This document shows, in pieces, positions 14,569 through 23,034 of a stretch of DNA of 58,442 nucleotides. Each line of letters begins with the position of its first letter. The first letter of the stretch is position 1. The position numbers and the translations under genes were made by a program. Location: positions 1 through 58,442 of the forward strand of contig JAGCPF010000015.1 in the NCBI GenBank assembly GCA_017642335.1, read 5' to 3'. The notes beneath the pieces were generated by a model. It saw only the letters and a program-made list of their open reading frames with translations. It had not been told where the DNA came from and did no database searches. The stretch comes from Fibrobacter sp. Its GTDB lineage: Bacteria; Fibrobacterota; Fibrobacteria; Fibrobacterales; Fibrobacteraceae.

Positions 14569-17070
14569 GTGGCCGGTTTAAGTTTCATATCAATACGCGG
14601 GTGCAGGCTGCACAACCTGAAAAACGTCGACGCCCAGTTCCCGCTGGGCAAGATTACGGTTGTTTGCGGGCCTTCCGGCTGCGGGAAATCGACGCTCGTG
14701 CTCGACACGCTGCACGGAGAATCCAAGCGCCGCTACCTGGAAACACTCTCCCCCTTTGCCGCCGAACTCCTGGGCGGGCGAAGGATCATCCCCATCGACA
14801 GTGCCGAGGGGCTGCCCGCAAGCCTGGCCGTCGGTCCAAGCCATGGCGAAGCCCCCGCGAAGGCGTACGCCCTGAGCCTTTCGGAATGCGACAGCACGTT
14901 GCGCGGGTTGTTTGCAAGGTTCGCAAAGCCCGCCTGTCCCGTGTGCGGAAAGCCGATGGAAAGCCAGAGCCGCGAAGAGATTATCAAGGAAATCGCCGGA
15001 CTGCCGCAAGGGAGCAAACTCCAATTCTTGGCGCGAATTGATACTAGCAGGCAAGCAAAGGAGATCCCCGCCCAAGCCGGAGATGCCAAGAAGACCGCAA
15101 AAGTTCCAAAAGGCACGACCCTCGACAAGCTGGCGGCTGTATTCTTGGCGCAGGGATTCACCCGCGCCATGGCAGACGGCGTCAGTTATTCACTGGCCGA
15201 CCTCACCGAAAACGAAAAGGGAATCGTTCCCGAAGAATTCTTCATCGTCGTGGACCGCGTGATTGTCCGCGAGAACACGCGCACCCGCATTGCCGAAGCC
15301 GTGGACGGGGTCCTGAAACTCACCCACGGCGAACTCGTCCTCGACATCAACGGCAGCCGGAAGCTCTACAGCACGGCCCCGCGCTGCCCCGACCACGGAG
15401 CACAGCAGTCCCGGCCGCTCCAGCCGGAAGACCTGTCCCCCTACTCGCGCACGAGCGCCTGCCCCACCTGCGACGGCACGGGAATCATCGAAAAAGACGA
15501 CACCGCCGAGGACTGCCCCGACTGCAAAGGACTCCGGCTCAGGCAGAATCTGCTCCAATCGGTCATAGACGGCTCCACCTGGAAGGACTTGCTCGAAACG
15601 CCATTCGCCAAGCTCGGGCCGAAACTGCACCAGCTGTTCGACAGCCGTTTGAACGCGAACCAGAAGCCCGCCTTCAACGCGCTCCTCGACCGCATCGAGG
15701 CGATTAACGAACTCGGCATCGGCTACCTGACCGGCGGCCGTAGCGCAACCACGCTTTCGGGCGGCGAGATCCAGCGTTTACGCCTTTCAAGCCTCAGTAC
15801 CGGGCACCTGAACAACCTTCTCATCGTCCTCGACGAACCCGCCAGCGGGCTCCACCAATGCGACGTGGAGTCGCTCTGGAAAGTCCTCAAGAAAGTCCAG
15901 TCCCGAGGGAACACGCTCGTGCTCATCGAGCACAATCCGGGCATCATCAAGCGAGCCGACTGGATCATTGAAATGGGACCGGGAGCCGGCGAAAAAGGCG
16001 GCGAAATTTTGTTCCAAGGGACAGCAAAGGAAGTGCTGGAGAATCCGCAGTCGCCAACGGGTACGTGGATTAAGAGTTTAGACGAGAGACGAGAGACGAG
16101 AGACGGAAGGAAAGACGAGAGACGAGAGACGGAAGGAAAGACGAGAGACGAGAGAGGTGGGTTTGTCATTGCGAAGGGCGTAGCAGAGCCTGCCACGAGC
16201 AAAGCGAAGTGGAAGCAATCTAAGAACGCCGCATCCATCGACATCAAGAACTTCGCGATGTTCGACATGAAGCCGGTGTCGGCGAAATTCCCGGTGCAAA
16301 TGTTCAGCGTCATCACGGGCGCAAGTGGCAGCGGCAAGTCCACACTCCTGTTCAAGAACCTCGCCCCCCGCGCCAGCCAGGGCGAGTTCGAAGACCTCGG
16401 CATCCAAGCGCTCTCCGTCCTTTCGACTGGCGACTTCCACGGGAACCGCCGCAGCACGGTCGCCTCGGCCATCAGCCTGAACACGATGCTGCGCGATTTG
16501 TTCGCAAAACTCCCCGAAAGCAAGGTACGCGGCTACACGGCCTCCAAGTTCGCGACGCACGCCCCCGGCGGCCGCTGCGAGAACTGCAAGGGCGAAGGCG
16601 TACTCTACGACCCCGCCGGCTACGAGGAGACCGAATGCCCCGTCTGCCTCGGCAAGCGCTTCAAGGACGAAATCCTCGAAATCCGCTTCAAGTCGCTATC
16701 CATCGCCGACATCCTCGATTTGGAAATCGGCGAAGCCTACAAGCTCTTTATCAACCTCAAGCCATTCGCAGACAAACTAAAACCATTGGTCGATACGGGT
16801 CTTGACTACCTGAAACTCGGGCAAACCACGGCCCACCTTTCCGGCGGCGAACGCGCCAGGCTACGCCTTTCCATCGCGCTTGCCCGTGCCAAGGCACCCA
16901 ACACGCTGTTCCTTTTCGACGAACCCGCCCGCGGGCTCCACCAGAAGGACATCCAGCATTTGCTCGACCTTATCCGCGACCTCACCGAAGCGGGACATAC
17001 CGTCATCGCTATCGAGCATGCGCAGGATTTCGTGAACGCGGCCGATTACGTCGTGGAACTGAGCCGGTAA
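14569..17070 (+). CDS. UvrA-like ABC ATPase, 833 aa, with inserted repeat-derived segment
   Basis: Shares the UvrA layout with two ABC ATPase halves. Walker A 1 is GPSGCGKST (34-42); signature 1 is LSGGEIQRLRLS (about 396) with LDEPASGLH; Walker A 2 is GASGSGKST (about 583); signature 2 is LSGGERARLRLS (about 757) with FDEPARGLH. Zinc-finger cysteine pairs are seen in CPTCDGTG...CPDCKG and CENCKGEG...CPVCLG, and a UvrB-binding-like region in residues 185-260. At 833 residues it is shorter than classical UvrA (about 940), chiefly around the first-half insertion domain, so it is probably a UvrA2-type paralogue in DNA damage handling. Residues about 503-550 are translated GACGAGA heptads and a REP-like element (DERRETRD, FVIAKGVAEP), in frame. 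The start is GTG at 14569; no Shine-Dalgarno sequence is visible. Confidence 0.88.
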   Translation: MAGLSFISIRGCRLHNLKNVDAQFPLGKITVVCGPSGCGKSTLVLDTLHGESKRRYLETLSPFAAELLGGRRIIPIDSAEGLPASLAVGPSHGEAPAKAYALSLSECDSTLRGLFARFAKPACPVCGKPMESQSREEIIKEIAGLPQGSKLQFLARIDTSRQAKEIPAQAGDAKKTAKVPKGTTLDKLAAVFLAQGFTRAMADGVSYSLADLTENEKGIVPEEFFIVVDRVIVRENTRTRIAEAVDGVLKLTHGELVLDINGSRKLYSTAPRCPDHGAQQSRPLQPEDLSPYSRTSACPTCDGTGIIEKDDTAEDCPDCKGLRLRQNLLQSVIDGSTWKDLLETPFAKLGPKLHQLFDSRLNANQKPAFNALLDRIEAINELGIGYLTGGRSATTLSGGEIQRLRLSSLSTGHLNNLLIVLDEPASGLHQCDVESLWKVLKKVQSRGNTLVLIEHNPGIIKRADWIIEMGPGAGEKGGEILFQGTAKEVLENPQSPTGTWIKSLDERRETRDGRKDERRETEGKTRDERGGFVIAKGVAEPATSKAKWKQSKNAASIDIKNFAMFDMKPVSAKFPVQMFSVITGASGSGKSTLLFKNLAPRASQGEFEDLGIQALSVLSTGDFHGNRRSTVASAISLNTMLRDLFAKLPESKVRGYTASKFATHAPGGRCENCKGEGVLYDPAGYEETECPVCLGKRFKDEILEIRFKSLSIADILDLEIGEAYKLFINLKPFADKLKPLVDTGLDYLKLGQTTAHLSGGERARLRLSIALARAKAPNTLFLFDEPARGLHQKDIQHLLDLIRDLTEAGHTVIAIEHAQDFVNAADYVVELSR
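16078..16156. repeat. GACGAGA heptad repeat, copy B (inside the uvrA-like gene)
   Basis: Starts TTAGACGAGA, then three GACGAGA units, GACGGAAGGAAA, two units, GACGGAAGGAAA, two units. The 7-nt units mixed with 12-nt interruptions keep the reading frame. It encodes a highly charged Asp/Glu/Arg stretch between the two ATPase halves. It is the longest copy of this repeat in the window. Confidence 0.85.
16165..16221. repeat. REP-like element (GTCATTGCGA...GAAGCAATCT), copy in uvrA-like gene
   Basis: Starts GTCATTGCGA and ends GAAGCAATCT, the same conserved ends as the palindromic element at 23035-23074. The middle differs (AGGGCGTAGCAGAGCC...). It directly follows the heptad repeat and is translated in frame. 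Repeats with these ends are familiar to me from many bacterial genomes as short dispersed palindromes; that is from memory, not a search. Confidence 0.7.
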
Positions 17071-17080
17071 CGGAAATTAA

Positions 17081-18103
17081 TTACCTTCTAGGGACAGCAC
17101 AGCTATCGACAAACGCATAATACGACCTAACGCTGTAGTCGTTTTGCAAACTGTAGGGATATTTTTGTCGCGGTTCAGGAACAGCGATTGAATCACCCGC
17201 AGCATTACGGAAATGGCATACCGGTTTCGAAGCCGTATTCGGCTCGGGCAATTCGTATTCGCGAAGAGCCACTCCATTTTCAGCATATTCTTTAAATTCC
17301 ATTAAGAACGATACACGATTTGGCTCCCATTCGGACTCTCTTGTCTGAACAACCTTATTCATCCATATTTTGCCATCGGGATAATAATCAGTCTCGACAC
17401 TTTCGCTATCGCCAACAAATTTCGAATAATAAAGTATACCCGTCGAATCGTACTCTTTGCTCAGTTTCCCTTTAGACGAACGGATTTTCTCGGAAACCAA
17501 AATGCTGTCCGAAGTATATCTCGCCCAATAAGAAGAATCTCCATCAAGCGAGCGCTTACTCACAGAAAAACGACCATCCTGGTCGACTTGATAATTAACC
17601 CGCCAATTTTGCGCCACCGTATCGGCTTTAAGCAGGCGACCATTTTCGTCAAAGGTTCTTTCGCCCTGCGAATCTTTGAGGAACATCAAATTCCCTTTTT
17701 CGTCAAAGATTCTTATGCCAGCCGAGTCATTGATTGACTTTAAATTGCCATTTTCAAAGAAAGTTTTTTGATAAGCAGGCTGCGCAGACATCGATTCATA
17801 AAACAGTTCCGACTTGATTTTTCCATTCGGATAATATTCAATAACACGTTCCCAAGGCACAGCATAAAAGGCATTCCGCATTTGCGTGAGCATCCCGCTA
17901 GAATCCCTGCACGTCATAATGCCACCATGATCCTTCATAATAGTGACAGACCTGCACACCGAACCATCTGCATGTTTACTCATGCGAATTTTCACATCAT
18001 TCTCGTCTACGGTCCATTTTTCCTTCGCATTTCCGGAGCAACCGACAAGCAACACAGTCAAGGCCATAAAAAGCAGCAAAAACAAGAGGTTAGAGTTCTT
18101 CAT
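17081..18103 (-). CDS. Lipoprotein with MORN/YwqK-type repeats, 340 aa
   Basis: The signal peptide has the lipobox LLVGC. The body contains short repeats of the YwqK/MORN kind, for example VIEYYPNGKIKSELFY, KTFFENGNLKSIND, RIFDEKGNLMFLKD, RTFDENGRLLKAD and TDYYPDGKIWMNK, each a beta-hairpin around a YxNGK or FDENG turn. YwqK repeats are often annotated as antitoxin-like, but no toxin lies next to this gene and I make no such claim. Cysteines near the C-terminus (PVCHF, DSCAVPRR) might form a disulfide. Its start overlaps the upstream lipoprotein gene by 14 bp, so the two form one operon. It is convergent with the uvrA-like gene, 10 bp apart. Confidence 0.85.
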   Translation of the reverse strand: MKNSNLLFLLLFMALTVLLVGCSGNAKEKWTVDENDVKIRMSKHADGSVCRSVTIMKDHGGIMTCRDSSGMLTQMRNAFYAVPWERVIEYYPNGKIKSELFYESMSAQPAYQKTFFENGNLKSINDSAGIRIFDEKGNLMFLKDSQGERTFDENGRLLKADTVAQNWRVNYQVDQDGRFSVSKRSLDGDSSYWARYTSDSILVSEKIRSSKGKLSKEYDSTGILYYSKFVGDSESVETDYYPDGKIWMNKVVQTRESEWEPNRVSFLMEFKEYAENGVALREYELPEPNTASKPVCHFRNAAGDSIAVPEPRQKYPYSLQNDYSVRSYYAFVDSCAVPRR

Positions 18104-20006
18104 TTTCCGCCCCCTGCAATTGTTCTTCCTGACAGTCGACCAATTTACCCTTATCTACCCTGCAACTCTTTCGTTTGATTGTCCGCACACGAGAATTTTC
18201 ACCACAAGATTCTTCCTCCTTATAGCGAATGAATTTACCATCATTATCGCAATAAAAATATTTTCCAACATCACAATCATTTTTTTCAACAAACGCAACC
18301 GAATCCTTTAAAATTCCATTCTCAGTATAATTCATGTTAATTCGATGGCGATCATTGCCTTGATAGAACGTATAACTAGAATCTCGCAAAAAGCCGTTCA
18401 TGTAATAGCTAGCCGAATAACCATCACCATATCTTCCATCTTCCTTAATGAAATGTTTTTCTTCAAAAGCACGAACATACTTTCCTTTTTCGTCACAGCG
18501 GAAATATTGGCGAAAAATAAAATCCTTTTTGATTTTGTTTATGGTCGAGTCCCTTAAAGAGCCATCCCGATTATAAGACTTACAAGCACGTTCTTCGTCA
18601 TGCAAACCGTTCCATACGATAGCGCACTCGGACATCAATTTTTCTTCGAGATATCTTTTTTCATAAATAGTGTCGCCCTTTAAAGTTTGCAACAAGGACA
18701 AAGACCGGCCCTTCCCATACTTCTTACAAACATCACGATATTCACCTCCCCGACGCAGAAGAAAGCAGGAATCCCTCACGGAACCATCTTCGAAATATCT
18801 CGTATAGGCAAGCTTCCCTACCGTCCCATAAACATCCGATGATTCCAATTTTCCGTCATCATAAAAAGTTTGTTTCAACAAGGATCCTTCTTTCTCAACA
18901 TAAAGCTCGCGAGGGATGCCTTCATGACTAAAATAATTACACACATTACCACCAAAAGATTTCTTATAGCTAGAATCAACATTAAAACAAGAATCCCTAA
19001 CCAGCCCGTTTTTGTAATAGGAAACTTGCGAAAATTGCTTATACGAACGTCCATCTTCGTAGACGACATATTTGTACAATGTTCCCGACGGATAATACTC
19101 TTTCTTTTCTACAGGTCCTTTTTCACCGAAGAATTCATGTTCTTTTAGCATTCCCGACAAATAATATTTTTTCTTTTCTACCAGTTTTGCGTTCCGGTAA
19201 ACAGGTTCCTCACTGAGATTTCCATTCTCATAAAATTTCTTGCAAACTCGGACTATTCCCCGTCCAGATTTTCCATCCCAGTCGAGCGGTTTATCCATGT
19301 AGCAGGAGTCCTGAATCTTTCCATTCGCATAGTATGAAATATTCTCCGACCAATTACAGCGTCCCACACAACCCTTAATACGAACGCCATTATATCTCGT
19401 AAGTTCTTTCGGGGTTCCGGTCTCATAATATTCGCGTTCTTCAACTAAAGTATCGCCACGATAGACAAAATCCCGTTTAACTTTTCCGTTTTCGTAATAA
19501 TCCGTATAATGTCCATCGTCATCAGTCACCGTCTTCGGCTTGCCCGACTTATAAAATGTCTGGCATATCTCTCGACGCTCGGGGCTCCTCACAATCTTGC
19601 ACGCAGACGCAATCGATCCATTGTTGTGATAATCATCGCGATGGTAGCACACGCCATCCTTGTACTTGAGTATAGATTTCGGTTTTCCATTGGAATAGTA
19701 AATCTTCTCTTCGCCGATTTTCTTGCCTTCTTTCTCGGTGAATTCCATCGCGAGAGTCCCATTTTCAAAGTACTGGCGGTAGTTCCCGGCAGAATCGACC
19801 TCGGTATGCAACTTGCCCGATGGATAAAAATGCCTTATGCTAGTGCGCACACCGTTCTTGTACACGACTTCGATTTCCAGCGTACTGTCTGGATAATAGT
19901 TCCTGGCGGCACCATTCCGCTCAAGCACCGCCTTGTCCTGCCCCGCACAACCGACCAGAGCCAGGAAAAGCAGCAGAAAGAACACATTTCTGAGAATAAA
20001 AAACAC
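18090..20006 (-). CDS. Large lipoprotein made of MORN/YwqK-type repeats, 638 aa
   Basis: GTG start at 20006 and signal peptide FFLLLFLALVGCAGQ with a lipobox cysteine near residue 20; a second in-frame GTG seven codons in is an alternative. The rest is a long tandem array of 20-25-residue hairpin repeats: RHFYPSGKLHTEV, RQYFENGTLAMEF, KIYYSNGKPKSILKY, TDYYENGKVKRDF, REYYETGTPKEL, KEYYPSGTLYKYV and more. Many carry DSC after the turn (KIQDSCYMD, LVRDSCFNV, SVRDSCFLL), so cysteines recur at fixed spacing. Such a protein would be a long cell-surface solenoid. Function is unknown; binding or scaffolding is a reasonable guess. It is the first gene of a two-gene operon. Confidence 0.85.
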   Translation of the reverse strand: MFFILRNVFFLLLFLALVGCAGQDKAVLERNGAARNYYPDSTLEIEVVYKNGVRTSIRHFYPSGKLHTEVDSAGNYRQYFENGTLAMEFTEKEGKKIGEEKIYYSNGKPKSILKYKDGVCYHRDDYHNNGSIASACKIVRSPERREICQTFYKSGKPKTVTDDDGHYTDYYENGKVKRDFVYRGDTLVEEREYYETGTPKELTRYNGVRIKGCVGRCNWSENISYYANGKIQDSCYMDKPLDWDGKSGRGIVRVCKKFYENGNLSEEPVYRNAKLVEKKKYYLSGMLKEHEFFGEKGPVEKKEYYPSGTLYKYVVYEDGRSYKQFSQVSYYKNGLVRDSCFNVDSSYKKSFGGNVCNYFSHEGIPRELYVEKEGSLLKQTFYDDGKLESSDVYGTVGKLAYTRYFEDGSVRDSCFLLRRGGEYRDVCKKYGKGRSLSLLQTLKGDTIYEKRYLEEKLMSECAIVWNGLHDEERACKSYNRDGSLRDSTINKIKKDFIFRQYFRCDEKGKYVRAFEEKHFIKEDGRYGDGYSASYYMNGFLRDSSYTFYQGNDRHRINMNYTENGILKDSVAFVEKNDCDVGKYFYCDNDGKFIRYKEEESCGENSRVRTIKRKSCRVDKGKLVDCQEEQLQGAENEEL

Positions 20007-20097
20007 CTAAAATTCCAACCTTTTCCTCTAAACTATAAAAATTTCTCATTTTTTATATAGATTTAAAAAGAAAACAGAGAAAAAAGGGAGGGACACC

Positions 20098-20691
20098 ATG
20101 TATAAAATCGCCTATTTCGCAACCGTGACGGTTTCGGCGTTATGCCTTTTCGCTTGTTCGCAAACCATCAAAGCGCCTCCCCAAGACGATGAAGACGAAA
20201 CCGCCTACTCCTCGTCTTCCTCAAAGAAGAACCAGGACGATTCTTCAAAAGACAACAAAACTAAGAAATCTTCGAGTTCGAAATCTTCCGATTGGGATGA
20301 TGATTCCGATGATATCGGCGGCTTTGTCATCGACACAGCACAAATCACGCGGTCCGCCATCGAGTTCATCGGAGAAAAAAGAGATTGCAATTTTTCTGCA
20401 GACGATTCCATATGGACCATCGAGCAAGCAGGTTCTAATTCCTCATCCATTTCATACATCACTTTCAACGAAAAAGCGATGGAAATAAAAATGGATGTTG
20501 AAGCAAAAAACGATCCCGACAAAACCTGCGACGAATCGATTGCAATATGGACATTCACAATAATTATTCTCGGAGGCAAAGACACTGACGGCCAATGTAC
20601 CGATGACGGCTTTGCTGCAACGGGAACCCTTGTAGACACGACCCGGACAATCCAAGACAAGAAGAATGTCTACAAGGAAATCTGCAAGTAG
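20098..20691 (+). CDS. Small lipoprotein with acidic/serine linker, unknown function
   Basis: 197 residues. GGGAGGG lies about 5 nt before the ATG. The signal peptide ends LCLFACSQ with a lipobox cysteine at about residue 20. Residues 28-75 are a low-complexity Asp/Ser/Lys linker (SSSSKKNQDDSSKDNKTKKS), as in other Fibrobacter lipoproteins. The C-terminal 110 residues form a beta-rich domain with four cysteines (RDCNFSAD, DKTCDES, DGQCTDDG, KEICK) probably paired in disulfides. I recognise no family. It stands alone, divergent from the MORN-repeat operon and convergent with the alcohol dehydrogenase gene. Confidence 0.8.
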   Translation: MYKIAYFATVTVSALCLFACSQTIKAPPQDDEDETAYSSSSSKKNQDDSSKDNKTKKSSSSKSSDWDDDSDDIGGFVIDTAQITRSAIEFIGEKRDCNFSADDSIWTIEQAGSNSSSISYITFNEKAMEIKMDVEAKNDPDKTCDESIAIWTFTIIILGGKDTDGQCTDDGFAATGTLVDTTRTIQDKKNVYKEICK

Positions 20692-20697
20692 GCCAGC

Positions 20698-21873
20698 CTA
20701 AAGCGTGGCATGCGCCGCGATGGTGTAAATCGCGGACACATCCTTCGCCTTCAGAGGCACAAATCCCCAGCCGTCGCCCGGGTTGAGTTTCCTGACGAGA
20801 ATCGGGATGTCTTCTTCCTTCGCGCCGAGTTCGGCGAAATTGATGGGCATGCCGATAGAATGCAAGAAGCGGCGGAAAGCGCGGATGCCTTCGAGAGCGG
20901 TCGCCTTCGGGTTCTCGAAATTCATCTGACAGCCGAACACGCGGGTAGCCATCTGGGCGAAGCGCATCACGTTGTGGTCAACCACGTATTCCATCCAGGC
21001 GGGCATAATGACCGCGAGGCCCGCGCCATGGGCGCAGTCATAGAGCCCGGAGAGCTCGTGCTCGATGGCGTGACTGTTCCAGTCCTGACTGCGCCCACAG
21101 CCCACAATGTCATTGTGGGCTACCGTCCCCGCCCACATGATGTTCGCACGAACCTGGTAGTTGGCGGGGTCGGCGATGGCGCGCGGCCCTTCCTTGAGCA
21201 TCGCCAGAAGCAGGCCTTCGCACAGGCGGTCGGTCGTCTCGACTTCTTCGGTATTCGTAAAGTAGCGTTCAAAAATGTGCGCCATGATGTCGGTGATGCC
21301 GCAGGCCGTCTGGTAAGCGGGCAACGTGCAAAGCAAAGCCGGGTTCTGCACGGCAAATTTCGGGCGGATAATATCGGAGCCAATATCGCGCTTGAGCATT
21401 CCCTCTTCCTTGGTGACCACAGAAGCGCCACTGCCTTCGGACCCCGCAGCGGCAATCGTCTGCACCACGCCAATCGGCAGCGCCTTCGTGACAGGAAGCT
21501 TATGCGCATAGAAGTCCCAGAAATCGCCTTCGTAGAGGGATCCCACAGCAATGCCTTTGGAACTATCGATAGTGGAACCGCCGCCAACAGCCAGGATAAA
21601 GTCCACGCCGTTCTTCCGAACCATATCGATGCCCTTGTAAATGAGCGTATCGCGCGGATTCGGCTTCACGCCGCCGAGTTCCATGAAGGCAACGCCTGCC
21701 GCATGGAGCGAAGCCTTCACGCGGTCAATCAAGCCAGAACGCACGGCGGAGCCGCCGCCATAATGGATGAGCACCTTGGTACCGCCGTTTTTTTTGACAA
21801 GTTCACCGCATTCATTCTCGCGATCTTTACCGAATACAAATTCCGTGGGGCTATAAAAATTGAAATTATCCAT
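20698..21873 (-). CDS. Iron-containing alcohol dehydrogenase (butanol-dehydrogenase-like)
   Basis: 391 residues, cytoplasmic. The Rossmann-like N-terminal part carries LIHYGGGSAVRSG and LAVGGGSTIDSSKGIAVG, the nucleotide-binding blocks of group III (iron) alcohol dehydrogenases. Metal ligands are visible in GITDIMAHIFERYF and in HAIEHELSGLYDCAHGAGLAV. The pattern fits the NAD(P)H-dependent BDH/YugJ subgroup, which reduces aldehydes to alcohols. Start at 21873 with AAGGAT upstream. Probable role: redox balancing or aldehyde detoxification in fermentation; the substrate cannot be read from sequence. It is the last minus-strand gene before the PLD gene and is not obviously co-transcribed with it (130 bp gap). 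Confidence 0.93.
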   Translation of the reverse strand: MDNFNFYSPTEFVFGKDRENECGELVKKNGGTKVLIHYGGGSAVRSGLIDRVKASLHAAGVAFMELGGVKPNPRDTLIYKGIDMVRKNGVDFILAVGGGSTIDSSKGIAVGSLYEGDFWDFYAHKLPVTKALPIGVVQTIAAAGSEGSGASVVTKEEGMLKRDIGSDIIRPKFAVQNPALLCTLPAYQTACGITDIMAHIFERYFTNTEEVETTDRLCEGLLLAMLKEGPRAIADPANYQVRANIMWAGTVAHNDIVGCGRSQDWNSHAIEHELSGLYDCAHGAGLAVIMPAWMEYVVDHNVMRFAQMATRVFGCQMNFENPKATALEGIRAFRRFLHSIGMPINFAELGAKEEDIPILVRKLNPGDGWGFVPLKAKDVSAIYTIAAHATL

Positions 21874-21965
21874 GTTTCATCCTTTTTTTCTTAAAAATAC
21901 AAGAATTTATGCATAAAGAACGACATTTACCCGAACTTTTCTGTGTACAGGAGGAAACAGCTTTC

Positions 21966-22009
21966 AAGTAGAATGCCGGCGGGCACGAATTTCCAGGGAA
22001 ATTCTACTT
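21966..22009. terminator. Inverted repeat after the PLD gene
   Basis: AAGTAGAAT (21966-21974) pairs with ATTCTACTT (22001-22009), with a second nested dyad ATTTCCAGGGAAAT. The right arm includes the PLD stop codon. There is no long U-tract, so it may be an attenuating or processing hairpin instead of an intrinsic terminator. Confidence 0.35.
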
Positions 22010-22525
22010 TATCCTGTCGCCGCAAAATTCCTGGCGGCCACATTTTGGGCAGTGCGAGCCCATCCAAAGCGTATCAAACTGTTCAATGGCGGACTCAACA
22101 ATTGCCGGATCATTCGTGAGGATACCCGCCTCGAAGTTACGCCGCAAGGAACTCTTCATGCCGATACCCGCACCCGTGAGGTTTGCCGACCCGATATATG
22201 CCGTTTCCAAGTCGAAAATCATCATCTTGAAATGCACCCGCGGGCACATCACCCGTTCCAAATCCGTCGCGAGAATCTTGTACCGGTCAAAATCCTCGCG
22301 GAAGTTCGGTCCCGGCTCCTTCGCATGAATCAAGCGTACAGCCACGCCGCGCTTCAGGAGTCCAGCGATTTGCCCCAACAGAGGAATCGCATCGCCATCC
22401 TGCTTCACATAGACATCCTTGATATCAGCGGTACCAATCCACAGCGTATTGCGGACCTTCGCAATTCGGGAAATGACTTCGGAGTAATGCTCCTCGTTCT
22501 GGATGTATTTTGTAAATGTGGGCAT
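22004..22525 (-). CDS. Single-HKD phospholipase D-like protein
   Basis: 173 residues. One PLD motif is visible: HFKMMIFD followed by AYIGSANLTGAG (about residues 97-120), giving the H, K, D and GSAN of the family. Single-HKD proteins such as Nuc-type nucleases act as dimers and hydrolyse phosphodiester bonds in DNA or lipid. A short cysteine motif near the end (HCPKCGRQEFCGD) could bind zinc. There is no signal peptide, so it is probably cytoplasmic, with a nucleic-acid role more likely than a lipid one. ATG 22525 is chosen; no Shine-Dalgarno sequence is present, but CTATATTTC lies only 5 nt upstream, hinting at a leaderless mRNA. TTG 22555 is an alternative start. Confidence 0.8.
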   Translation of the reverse strand: MPTFTKYIQNEEHYSEVISRIAKVRNTLWIGTADIKDVYVKQDGDAIPLLGQIAGLLKRGVAVRLIHAKEPGPNFREDFDRYKILATDLERVMCPRVHFKMMIFDLETAYIGSANLTGAGIGMKSSLRRNFEAGILTNDPAIVESAIEQFDTLWMGSHCPKCGRQEFCGDRIK

Positions 22526-22530
22526 GGAGG

Positions 22531-22539
22531 GAAATATAG
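22531..22539 (-). promoter_or_regulatory. Putative promoter box CTATATTTC of the PLD gene
   Basis: Minus-strand CTATATTTC differs from the TATATTTG octamer only in its last base and ends 5 nt before the PLD start codon. No ribosome-binding site fits between the two. Confidence 0.35.
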
Positions 22540-22595
22540 AATAAGCGCACAGCAACTAATGTTGCGGGGCCAACTTTTCCCACAACCAGGCAAAA

Positions 22596-22736
22596 CTACG
22601 CCACGATATCCATCAGGTCGTAGTACATAAGGCGCGTATGCGGGTCGTTATCCTCGGCGTTCATGAAGCGGAAACCATTCTTTTCGTAGAATGCCACCGC
22701 ATTCAAGTAGGCATCCACAGTCAGAAGCAATCTCAA
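22596..22736 (-). pseudogene. C-terminal remnant of a GNAT acetyltransferase
   Basis: The last 46 codons read LLLTVDAYLNAVAFYEKNGF and continue to YYDLMDIVA, the typical C-terminal end of a GNAT N-acetyltransferase (the NAVxFYEKxGF motif). The acetyl-CoA loop (Q/RxxGxG/A) and everything N-terminal are absent. Upstream of the remnant, homology stops at about 22736 and the GIY-YIG gene begins within 10 nt. No N-terminal GNAT part is found on the far side of the GIY-YIG/REP unit. The remnant therefore looks truncated, by insertion or by recombination with deletion. Confidence 0.75.
22724..22734 (+). repeat. GAAGCAATCTC, inverted copy of a REP-like end
   Basis: Perfect 11-nt inverted match to GAGATTGCTTC at 23039-23049 on the other side of the GIY-YIG gene. 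In the GNAT frame the same bases encode LLL. It can be read as an end of the mobile unit, or as a target site with chance identity. Confidence 0.45.
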
Positions 22737-22743
22737 TCCAAAT

Positions 22744-23034
22744 TCAAAATTCATTCTCAAACAAGTCATTCCATTTGGGATTTTGCGACTCAATAAGTTC
22801 TATCTTCTTCTTTCGATTACCAGCCTTTATCTGCTTTTCTCGCAATATAGCATCCCTTATATCTTGAAAATACTCACATTGCCCTAATTTCGTCACATTG
22901 TACTTGGCAGTAAATCCGTGAAGTCTTTGCTTATGTTCAACCATTCTTCTATACAAATCATTGGTAACACCTGTATAAAGAACACCACGAGGCCTATTAA
23001 ATAATATATATACCGTCGGCTTCATAACATGCAT
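22744..23034 (-). CDS. GIY-YIG nuclease domain protein (UPF0213-type)
   Basis: 96 residues from ATG 23034; a second ATG at 23025 (MKPTVYIL) would give 93. The GIY-YIG elements are complete: VYILF and VLYTGVT as the two tyrosine strands, DLYRRMVEHK with the conserved arginine, and LREKQIKAGNRKKK with the catalytic glutamate and basic helix. UPF0213 proteins are stand-alone GIY-YIG domains; their cellular roles are mostly unknown. The start codon lies within the edge of a REP-like palindrome (23035-23074). The stop codon lies 9 nt before GAGATTGCTTC (read on the minus strand) at the broken end of a GNAT gene. The arrangement suggests the nuclease gene and repeat moved as one unit. Confidence 0.85.
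   Translation of the reverse strand: MHVMKPTVYILFNRPRGVLYTGVTNDLYRRMVEHKQRLHGFTAKYNVTKLGQCEYFQDIRDAILREKQIKAGNRKKKIELIESQNPKWNDLFENEF

Noticed and set aside
16078..16156. CRISPR array or simple tandem satellite in the uvrA-like gene
   Set aside because: The units are 7 and 12 nt without spacers, unlike CRISPR; related copies elsewhere show a dispersed repeat family.
14569..17070. Canonical uvrA of nucleotide excision repair
   Set aside because: It is about 100 residues shorter despite carrying an insert, starts with GTG and lies outside any repair operon; a paralogue is more likely, so no gene symbol is given.
17081..20006. Toxin-antitoxin system (YwqK label)
   Set aside because: Both proteins are lipoproteins and neither neighbour looks like a toxin.
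20698..21873. Glycerol dehydrogenase
   Set aside because: The spacing around DIMAHIFERYF and the length fit the butanol-dehydrogenase subgroup of iron alcohol dehydrogenases better.
22596..22793. A complete 65-residue protein at the GNAT remnant
   Set aside because: The first 19 codons overlap the GIY-YIG gene in another frame; only the GNAT C-terminal end is homologous, so it is a remnant.
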